From: a virus
Reading direction: 5' to 3' (one strand)
IMG/VR virus record: IMGVR_UViG_3300041403_001188
Location: 1-37,642 of that record
Length of the DNA: 37,642 nt
How positions within the stretch are numbered: the stretch's first letter is position 1; each line of letters opens with the position of its first letter. A program made the position numbers and the translations under genes. A model generated the notes under the pieces. That model was not told where the DNA came from, did not search any database, and worked only from the letters and a program-made list of their open reading frames with translations. This document shows positions 28,651-35,237 of this stretch, one piece after another.

Positions 28651-29445
28651 TTAGAATGGTGCTTCGGACTCAGCTCTCATTTTTTCCATAAGTTTACGGG
28701 CAATGATTTTGGTTTCCTTTGAGAACTCACCTTTATCAATCATCCATTCAATGTAACGAGAATCAGCTTCATATACTTCACGAAATGGTTTTCCACTCCA
28801 CTTACCAAAGTTAAATACGATTTCTTTCTTTCCGTTAATTTCAGCAAATTTAAACTTACCGCTTAGGTCAACTTGAGTCTGGCGAGATTCGTTAACTACT
28901 TTATCAATTTCTTCAACTGTTTGTGGCATATCATAGAGTTCACGTTGAGCCTGGAAGATTTCCATTGTTGCACGAATATCATTCTCTGCACGGTGTGCGT
29001 CTTCTAAAGTCTTACCTGTGTATTTAGTGTATGCTGTGCTTAAGTCTCTTCTTTCATATTTTGAATAGATAAGGAAAGGATCAATAACAGCTCGGCTGCG
29101 ATGGTTAAACACGATACCGGCTCTCATAAGTTCCTCGGTAAGCATTGGGATATCAAAGTAAAGTGCATTATAACCACCAAGGTCAGAATCACCTACAAAG
29201 TCTACAACATCTTTCGCAATATATTCAAACATCGGTTGATCAATAAGTGTGTCTGGTGTGATTCCATGTTTATCAATCGCCTCTTGTCGCCATTCTACAT
29301 TACTCCCAGGATTTACAAGTGAATAAAATCTATCTGTTTCATTTCCATCAAGATCGGTCTTTATCATACAAATCTCAATAATACGATCTGTTGCTGTGTT
29401 TACTCCAGTGGTTTCCAAATCAAACCATACAATACTCTTAGCCAT
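28651..29445 (-). CDS. DEDDh 3'-5' exonuclease (DnaQ-like) with ExoX-like C-terminal domain
   Basis: A 264-residue exonuclease. Catalytic residues are D9 and E11 in VWFDLETTG, D98 in YNALYFDIPML, H151 and D156 in AHRAENDIRAT, the complete DEDDh set. The C-terminal part (about 208-256, FNFGKWSGKPFREV, then YIEWMIDKGEFSKET) is the small domain often linked to DnaQ/ExoX-type nucleases. It degrades or proofreads DNA from 3' ends. In T4 the comparable enzyme is DexA. It sits between the tape-measure gene and the second promoter. Confidence 0.92.
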   Translation of the reverse strand: MAKSIVWFDLETTGVNTATDRIIEICMIKTDLDGNETDRFYSLVNPGSNVEWRQEAIDKHGITPDTLIDQPMFEYIAKDVVDFVGDSDLGGYNALYFDIPMLTEELMRAGIVFNHRSRAVIDPFLIYSKYERRDLSTAYTKYTGKTLEDAHRAENDIRATMEIFQAQRELYDMPQTVEEIDKVVNESRQTQVDLSGKFKFAEINGKKEIVFNFGKWSGKPFREVYEADSRYIEWMIDKGEFSKETKIIARKLMEKMRAESEAPF

Positions 29446-29510
29446 AATATACTATTTTCGTTAACTCTCTGTTAATTTTATATAGTAGAGTATTGACTTA
29501 GTTTTAAGAT

Positions 29511-32500
29511 TTAATCAGGAATTTCTATCTTAATAGATTGAATAGCTGCAGGTAGAGAACTCATTGTAGAATTAAGTCTGCTAAGTGTGCTATTAAGTTT
29601 TGTGAATGCAGCAGAATTTCCAGAATCTTTTGGAGGAGTTCCTTCACCGCCACCATCAGGTACACCTTCACCGCCACCGCCACCAGATTTTGCCAAGAGA
29701 TCGCGGATGTCTTCAACCGCTCTATATAAATCGTTGTATGCACGACGATTTCTACTTAGTTCACCTGCACCCTTAAATAAGTTTCCTAAAGCTTCAGCTT
29801 TGTAAATATCTGTAGAATTAATAGCATTTACAAGCTCTTGCATATCATCAGCAGCCTTTGCCAATGAATTGTCTTTGGCTGCATCAGTCAAATTAGTTAT
29901 CCAAACTCTAAAATGACTCATTCTTGATCTTGTGTCTTCAGGGTTATAAAGATTTTGGAATGTATCTGCGATATTATTAAATATTGAAGATATACTTTTT
30001 GCAACTTTAGCTGGATTCTTTATACCTGCAAAAGCCTCAATACCTTTTGCAATGTTTATTAATTCTTCCCCAGCACCCTTAACGGCATCTATCCCTTCCT
30101 CTACTAAATTCTCATCCCATGTTATTAAACCAAAGAAAGAACTATCAGTTTCTTTCATTCCACCAACAGCAGAAAAGGCATCTCCTACAAAGGTTACTGA
30201 ATTTACAATTGATGTTTTTAACTTATCCCAATCTACCTTTTGATCTATTAGTTTTTGGAATGTCTCTAATCCTGTTGCAATGTTCATAAGTTCTTCTCCT
30301 GCACCCTGAACTGCATCAACACCTTTTTCAACAAGGTTTTCATCCCAACTAAATATAAACCATCCGTCTTCTTCTTCCTTACCACCAATTACGGCAAAGG
30401 CATCACCAACAAAAGTTAATGAATTTGTAACGGCTTGTTCTAATGCGCCACCTTTACTAAAATCAACTTTTGCTTTAACTAATTCTTGGAACTTAGAAAG
30501 ACCTTCTGCAATGTTCATAAGTTCTTTACCTGCACCGCTTACTGCATCAATACCTTTTTCTACCTTATTCTCATCCCATCTAAATGGACCCCATGAATCT
30601 TCAGTTTCTTCTCCACCTATAGTAGCAAAAGCCTTACTAATAAAACCTAATGAATCTGTAACGGCTGTGTATAAGAACCCACCTTCCATGAATGATTCAG
30701 AAGTTAGCCCGTAATTGTTCTTAAGATCTAAAAATCCTTTAAGACCCTCTGTTATGTCTTTTAGTGCTTTACCTGATCCTTTAACTGCATCAATACCTTT
30801 TTCAACATTGTTCTCGTCCCAGCTAAATATTCCCCAAGAATCTGACGTTTCATTAGTACCGATTGCGGCAAAAGCAGAGTTTAGGAAACCTAGAGTTTCA
30901 GTTATAGCAGTGTTAAGATAACCGCCTTCTTTAAATGCATCACCGTCTAATTTGTATTTCTTTTTAAGATCTAAGAATGCACCTAAACCTTTAGTGATTT
31001 CCATAAGAGCCTTACCTGAATCCATTACTGAGTCAATACCGCGCTCAGTAGCATTAGGGCTAAATGTATTTCCAAATATTGCACCAAATAATCCACCTGG
31101 ACTGGCAGGTTCCCCACCAGCCTGAGCAAATGCTCCACTAACAGATCCTAATGCTATTGCTAATTCTTTTGAATTCTCTTCTGTAAAACCGATTGCTTTA
31201 AAATCAGCTAACCCTTTTGATAATTCTTGTAATGCTTTACCTGCACTAATATACATGGCCGCGGCACTACCTCCTCCAATACTTTGTCCTATTCTACTAA
31301 ATACATTACCAACATTCTTCATGAACCCTGCCTCAGGATCCACGCCAGAAAATGCTGCAGCAACAGCACCTAACACTGTTGCAAGATCTTTAGAATCCTG
31401 TTCGGAGTACTCTAAATCTTTCATGGCCTTAAGCCCTGGTGCTAATTCTTGTAATGCCAAACCAGCCGCACCATAGAGAGCAGGTCCTAGTAATACAGTT
31501 CCTGCTGATGCCGCAACAGCTAACCCAGCTAATGCCATTATTCCACCAACTGCTATCAGTACTCCACTTTGTATTCCAACATCCCCTAATGACATTCCTT
31601 TAGTTGCATCGGCAAAAGGAACATAACCCATATTAAATACAAGCAATGCTAATCCGTTAAGAGCTAATGATAATGCGCCTAATGCAATATTCGTCAATCC
31701 AAATTTTCCTACTATTGCAGTAGCAATTCCTATACCTGCTATAGCAGCAGCTTGTATTAAAACATCTGTAAAACCTACATTCTTAGGAAACGCGGCAGCA
31801 AAAATTCCATACCCTATACCAAAGACACCTACGGCTGCCCCCATAATAAGTAAGTTAAGAGAGCCTCTCCTTACCTTTTTACTCATTGCTTTAGTACCTA
31901 GTAAAGCAACAGCTCCACCTATAAGTACTAATGATAAAACCATTCCTAGCAAAATTGCAGGCTGTTTAAGGATAAAGTATGTAGTAAGAGCAAATGCAGC
32001 CATCCCAATACCAAAGGAAAGAATAGCATCACCCATTCTATCAACAGATCTAGCACCCTTTCTAATGTTCTTTGAAAACTTTTTATTACCAAAAAGAGAA
32101 AAGACACCACCCATAATAAACAGAGTAGGTATAAGAATAGGTAAGCCTACAAGACCTATTAGGATAAGAGGTGTTGCTAAAGCCAAACCTCCAGCAAACT
32201 TTATAATAGCATCTCCCATAGAATCCAATGCATCAACCCCTTTCTGTACTTTCTTTGTATTGAAGGATTCAAATCTTTCAAATGAATTAACTATAAAATC
32301 CAGGAATTTTTTGATAGCCTTTTTAGGAACAATTCTCCACAATAACATCGCCTTACCTGTAAGTAAAGCGCCGTATCCTAAATCCTCTAATGCTGCAGCA
32401 GCTTTGCCATCAATCTTTCCACTGCTCTTCTTATTAGCAGTCTTATCTTTACCTGAACTTTTATTAGCAGCGTTTTTTGCAAGTATTTGTAAGTTTTTAG

Positions 32501-32813
32501 AATCTCTATTACCTAAAATTCTATCTCTTAACGCTTGTCTTATACTATCACCAGCAAATGTTCTAGCATTTTCTTCATGCCTCATTGCCACACTAAGATG
32601 TTGGCCTATCAGTGATCTAATATTTTGTAATACTGATAATTGTTGTTGTGAGACTGAAAGTATAGCAGCAGATGTGGCATCAGCACTACCTGCTGAACCC
32701 ATACCCTTAACGATAAAATCTTCAATTCTTTTAACGCTTTCGCTAGTTTCTTTTGAATAAGCCTCTATCTTAGATAGAGGGCTCATCAAGTCTTTTAAGG
32801 TTACTGCTGCCAT
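29511..32813 (-). CDS. Probable tail tape-measure/baseplate hub protein with five repeats
   Basis: An 1100-residue protein, the largest complete one here. Residues 1-135 are helical, Lys- and Ser-rich. Residues about 200-460 contain several long hydrophobic segments (e.g. 205-241, 262-307, 320-395, 413-455), as in tape-measure proteins that enter the host membrane. Residues 584-930 hold five related units of about 76-81 residues, each with GIDAVxGxGxxLxxI, four with a WDEN motif (665, 746, 823, 899). The end has a Gly-rich acidic linker (1044-1065) and a coiled tail. It lies after gp26- and gp51-like genes, where T4 has gp27, gp29 and gp28. The identification rests on position, size and hydrophobicity. 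Confidence 0.7.
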   Translation of the reverse strand: MAAVTLKDLMSPLSKIEAYSKETSESVKRIEDFIVKGMGSAGSADATSAAILSVSQQQLSVLQNIRSLIGQHLSVAMRHEENARTFAGDSIRQALRDRILGNRDSKNLQILAKNAANKSSGKDKTANKKSSGKIDGKAAAALEDLGYGALLTGKAMLLWRIVPKKAIKKFLDFIVNSFERFESFNTKKVQKGVDALDSMGDAIIKFAGGLALATPLILIGLVGLPILIPTLFIMGGVFSLFGNKKFSKNIRKGARSVDRMGDAILSFGIGMAAFALTTYFILKQPAILLGMVLSLVLIGGAVALLGTKAMSKKVRRGSLNLLIMGAAVGVFGIGYGIFAAAFPKNVGFTDVLIQAAAIAGIGIATAIVGKFGLTNIALGALSLALNGLALLVFNMGYVPFADATKGMSLGDVGIQSGVLIAVGGIMALAGLAVAASAGTVLLGPALYGAAGLALQELAPGLKAMKDLEYSEQDSKDLATVLGAVAAAFSGVDPEAGFMKNVGNVFSRIGQSIGGGSAAAMYISAGKALQELSKGLADFKAIGFTEENSKELAIALGSVSGAFAQAGGEPASPGGLFGAIFGNTFSPNATERGIDSVMDSGKALMEITKGLGAFLDLKKKYKLDGDAFKEGGYLNTAITETLGFLNSAFAAIGTNETSDSWGIFSWDENNVEKGIDAVKGSGKALKDITEGLKGFLDLKNNYGLTSESFMEGGFLYTAVTDSLGFISKAFATIGGEETEDSWGPFRWDENKVEKGIDAVSGAGKELMNIAEGLSKFQELVKAKVDFSKGGALEQAVTNSLTFVGDAFAVIGGKEEEDGWFIFSWDENLVEKGVDAVQGAGEELMNIATGLETFQKLIDQKVDWDKLKTSIVNSVTFVGDAFSAVGGMKETDSSFFGLITWDENLVEEGIDAVKGAGEELINIAKGIEAFAGIKNPAKVAKSISSIFNNIADTFQNLYNPEDTRSRMSHFRVWITNLTDAAKDNSLAKAADDMQELVNAINSTDIYKAEALGNLFKGAGELSRNRRAYNDLYRAVEDIRDLLAKSGGGGGEGVPDGGGEGTPPKDSGNSAAFTKLNSTLSRLNSTMSSLPAAIQSIKIEIPD
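30024..31064 (-). repeat. Five tandem protein repeats in the tape-measure-like gene
   Basis: The units share EKGIDAVxGAGxELMNIAxGL followed by a Leu/Phe-rich segment and the linker AFAxIGGxExxDSWGxFxWDEN. Their WDEN motifs are 81, 77 and 76 residues apart. The first unit lacks WDEN (NTFSPNATERGID instead) and the last decays into IEAFAGIKNPAKV. They are in-frame duplications at the protein level. Confidence 0.75.
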
Positions 32814-32823
32814 ACTATATTTA

Positions 32824-33054
32824 TTAGAACTTAGGCATGCTTATTTTCGGCATTGATGGAGTTTTATATGATGACATGTTTTTCATCTGTTTTTTCATAC
32901 CTCCCATATCATATTTATCCTCATACGACGCCTGTTGCTTGCGCTCATCATCGTTACGCTCTTTCATTATGTCATTAAACATTTCAAGAGTGTACTCATA
33001 TTCATAGAAAGGAAGCAAATCCAGCTCAGATGGCTGGAGATGCAACTTTTCCAA
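32824..33054 (-). CDS. 51: Probable gp51-like baseplate hub assembly protein
   Basis: A 76-residue protein with a proposed TTG start at 33054, 19 nt past the gp26 stop. LHLQPSELDLLPFYEYEYTL and EMFNDIMKERNDDERKQQAS (with a LPFYEYE motif) followed by a Lys/Met/Pro-rich tail (MGGMKKQMKNMSSYKTPSM, SMPKF) match my recollection of the short gp51-type proteins in T4-like phages. The frame could be read from an ATG at 33246, but the extra 64 residues overlap gp26 out of frame and look random (basic, Phe/Ser-rich). T4 gp51 is longer and needed for hub assembly. The start codon is the least certain part. Confidence 0.6.
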   Translation of the reverse strand: MEKLHLQPSELDLLPFYEYEYTLEMFNDIMKERNDDERKQQASYEDKYDMGGMKKQMKNMSSYKTPSMPKISMPKF

Positions 33055-33070
33055 TAATAAGACCCTAACC

Positions 33071-34075
33071 TTAAAGAAGTTCAGAAGTGATATCTTGAAT
33101 AATAAAGAGAGCCTTGATGCCGCCGGGAAAGGAAAGCGGAACTGTGACCTCCGCGCCACAGGATTCACATGGATAGATAAACTCAGGTTTAACTCCAATT
33201 TTCGCTTTTTCCACAAGTCTGTAAATGATTGAAAATTTACTAGCATCCCAGCCTTGGAAATTTGTTATTGCAGAAAAGATTTCTTTATCATTAAAACCTC
33301 TCCATTCTCTTTGTACATAAGGTAATATAGTAAGTGATGATCTATCCCAAGATTTACCTTCTTCTTCACGTTTTCTAATCCATGATGTAATTGCTCGCAT
33401 AACACCAATTGTAGGCGGTGCTAATGTAATCTCTCCATGGTTTTTTGTTGGAATAGTAAAACATTTGTTCTGATAATCGTAATACTTTTCCAATAACTCA
33501 TCACCTTCTTGGAATTGAAGATTAGTAGTTTTAAGTTCTACAGAATCCTGAGATTTACATGCACCAGTTGGACATGCCTTTTTACCTACTGGCATCATAA
33601 GTTTATTTTCACCGCTCTTAAATGTTAATTCACGGATTGCCAAAATTAGAAAGATTCTATCTTCTTCTAAAACATCTCTGTATGAACCTCTTTGTGTACC
33701 ATACATTATCTTAGTACAGTTAACAAGAATAGAATTTAATTTTTCATCTACATCTAAAATATTATCTTCATCTAATGTAGAGAATTCTCTAATCTCACCA
33801 ACTCTTGCGGCTCTAATATGAATTTCAAAATCTTCTCTATAGAATTTACCTTTTGATGGGAAGTTACCTAAATCTAATTTTACATAACCTGCTAAAGCTT
33901 GAATTCTCTGTATTTCAGGATCGTCTGGTGATGTAATTCCACTACCCCTGGTGGTATCAACCTTACCCAGTTCAGTAACTACACCATCCTCATTAGTCTT
34001 AACAGTGGCTTCAGTATCTTGTATACCTTCAGCTGCTTCAAACTCTTTTTTAATGTTGTCTTCGTGACTACTCAT
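33071..34075 (-). CDS. 26: T4 gp26-family baseplate hub protein
   Basis: A 334-residue protein. LDLGNFPSKGKFYREDFEIH (about 67-86) matches the FPSxGxxY start of the gp26 family. FSTLDEDNILDVDEKLNSIL (98-117) and VNCTKIMYG follow. Two cysteine pairs, C168/C173 (ACPTGACK) and C303/C306 (YPCESCGAEV), suggest a zinc site. The end VPLSFPGGIKALF is typical. T4 gp26 is shorter (208 residues); other T4-like phages have longer ones. An acidic N-terminal 50 residues is extra. It acts in assembling the baseplate hub. Its start follows the endonuclease gene by 7 bp, and its stop precedes the gp51-like start. Confidence 0.82.
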   Translation of the reverse strand: MSSHEDNIKKEFEAAEGIQDTEATVKTNEDGVVTELGKVDTTRGSGITSPDDPEIQRIQALAGYVKLDLGNFPSKGKFYREDFEIHIRAARVGEIREFSTLDEDNILDVDEKLNSILVNCTKIMYGTQRGSYRDVLEEDRIFLILAIRELTFKSGENKLMMPVGKKACPTGACKSQDSVELKTTNLQFQEGDELLEKYYDYQNKCFTIPTKNHGEITLAPPTIGVMRAITSWIRKREEEGKSWDRSSLTILPYVQREWRGFNDKEIFSAITNFQGWDASKFSIIYRLVEKAKIGVKPEFIYPCESCGAEVTVPLSFPGGIKALFIIQDITSELL

Positions 34076-34082
34076 AATTTAC

Positions 34083-34550
34083 TTAATTTTTTGTTAATTG
34101 TTTTTCTGGTGATGTCTCCTCTACTATATGCTCAACAATAAGTTGTCTAACATACCTAGAAACTGGCATCGGTTTTGTTTTTGTTTCCATTGATTTTTGA
34201 ATGATGATAGTATTAAGGTTATCTTCATCTTCAGGAGTTAAAAGAACTTGTAATTTTTTTGTAAGTCTTTTCTTTTGTGGAATCATTTCCTGTACGCTTT
34301 CGTTGTAACCATATTTAGGATTGTCGGCTTTGTATTTTTTAATCCAAAACTCTACCCTATCCATAATATGACCCAATGACTCGTCTGTTTCAAATTCTTC
34401 AAGAATGGTTTTAGTAAAAGACTTTGTACCAAAATCCTTCACTGCCCTCTTAATGTATTTCCCAGAACCTAAGTTATTAGGATTGTCATTAACTGAATAA
34501 CCTACATAAACTTTCCCATCTGTTTGATTTTCTACTTTAAATATCTTCAT
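34083..34550 (-). CDS. GIY-YIG endonuclease with C-terminal ribbon-helix-helix-like domain
   Basis: A 155-residue protein. The nuclease half has KVYVGYS (13-19, the YIG part), GSGKYIKRAVKDFGTKSFTK (28-47), and E67 in MDRVEFWIKKY, the catalytic glutamate. The first GIY element is degenerate (IFKV at 3-6). The C-terminal part (98-144), QVLLTPEDEDNLNTIIIQKS plus MPVSRYVRQLIVEHI, looks like a ribbon-helix-helix domain that would give DNA specificity. Such free-standing endonucleases in T4-like phages (Seg/Mob type) spread by cutting alleles that lack them. It is wedged between tail-tube and gp26 genes, after the terminator at 34594-34620. Confidence 0.8.
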   Translation of the reverse strand: MKIFKVENQTDGKVYVGYSVNDNPNNLGSGKYIKRAVKDFGTKSFTKTILEEFETDESLGHIMDRVEFWIKKYKADNPKYGYNESVQEMIPQKKRLTKKLQVLLTPEDEDNLNTIIIQKSMETKTKPMPVSRYVRQLIVEHIVEETSPEKQLTKN

Positions 34551-34593
34551 GATTTTAGATTATGTATTCTATATTATATATTAGAGTAATGAC

Positions 34594-34620
34594 AAAAAAA
34601 CTGGCCCTAAGGCCAGTTTT
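34594..34620 (-). terminator. Rho-independent terminator after the tail tube gene
   Basis: A perfect 10-bp stem (34597-34606, AAAACTGGCC, with 34611-34620) has a 4-nt loop and a run of seven Ts on the minus strand (34600-34594). It lies 19 bp past the tail tube stop and upstream of the endonuclease gene. Confidence 0.93.
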
Positions 34621-34638
34621 ATATAAGTTTAATTTGAA

Positions 34639-35199
34639 TTAGGTTCCAGCACCAACGTTCTCCTCAACCCAATGATCACAACGATAAGTCATTGTTAAAT
34701 CAACAGCATCTGGAGTTTCATAACTCAATTCATCTACAAAATCAGGTTGTCCTGTTGGGAATACATCTTTACAAGTAATCTTTCTAAAAATATCACCTGC
34801 TCTGTTGTACTGTACAATAATCATACTTCCAACATAGTCCTTCTTCAATCCCATTTCGCCAGTCAATGGATCGTAAACTAATTTATACCAGTTACGGAAG
34901 GTATTGTAAATGTAGTTTTCGTTTGCTTCGTTTAAGTTCAAACTGAAGTTAACAGTGAGATCCATGAATGTCTGTCCTGGCATACTTGCAAACGAACGAT
35001 CAGCAAATTTATATTTCTGACCTATTGCATCTACAGAAGGGTTAAGGTTATTTAATCCTCCGATTGTTTTAACCTGTTCCAAGATTAATCCAGTATCATC
35101 ACCTAGTGGCGTAAACACAGTCACCTCAAATAAATTAGGTTGGATAGGTTCATATCTCTGACTGCTAGCCCTTGATTGTGTATAATGTGGTAATGGCAT
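34639..35199 (-). CDS. 19: T4 gp19-family tail tube protein
   Basis: A 186-residue protein of the gp19 family. RYEPIQPNLFEVTVFTPLG (15-33) is the N-terminal strand, SFASMPGQTFMDLTVNFSLN (69-88) the hallmark strand pair, and YNTFRNWYKLVYDPLTGEMG followed by a KDYVGSMIIVQYN strand and VDLTMTYRCDHWVEEN finish the domain. It polymerises as rings inside the sheath and guides DNA. It is 38 bp downstream of the sheath gene and ends at a strong terminator, consistent with heavy late expression. The start is preceded by an ATATATAAAAAAATAAG block. Confidence 0.95.
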   Translation of the reverse strand: MPLPHYTQSRASSQRYEPIQPNLFEVTVFTPLGDDTGLILEQVKTIGGLNNLNPSVDAIGQKYKFADRSFASMPGQTFMDLTVNFSLNLNEANENYIYNTFRNWYKLVYDPLTGEMGLKKDYVGSMIIVQYNRAGDIFRKITCKDVFPTGQPDFVDELSYETPDAVDLTMTYRCDHWVEENVGAGT

Positions 35200-35237
35200 A
35201 ACTTATCTTATTTTTTTATATATTCATCTTTCTTTTC

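Noticed and set aside
29461-29475. Inverted repeat TTAAC-TCTCT-GTTAA upstream of the exonuclease gene as an operator
   Set aside because: Only 5-bp arms, no second copy found, and no repressor gene in the window.
32065-32760. A long plus-strand open frame (231 codons) opposite the tape-measure-like gene
   Set aside because: It is antisense to a clear repetitive, hydrophobic coding sequence; its residues mirror the codon bias of the other strand, and no other gene in the window is on the plus strand.
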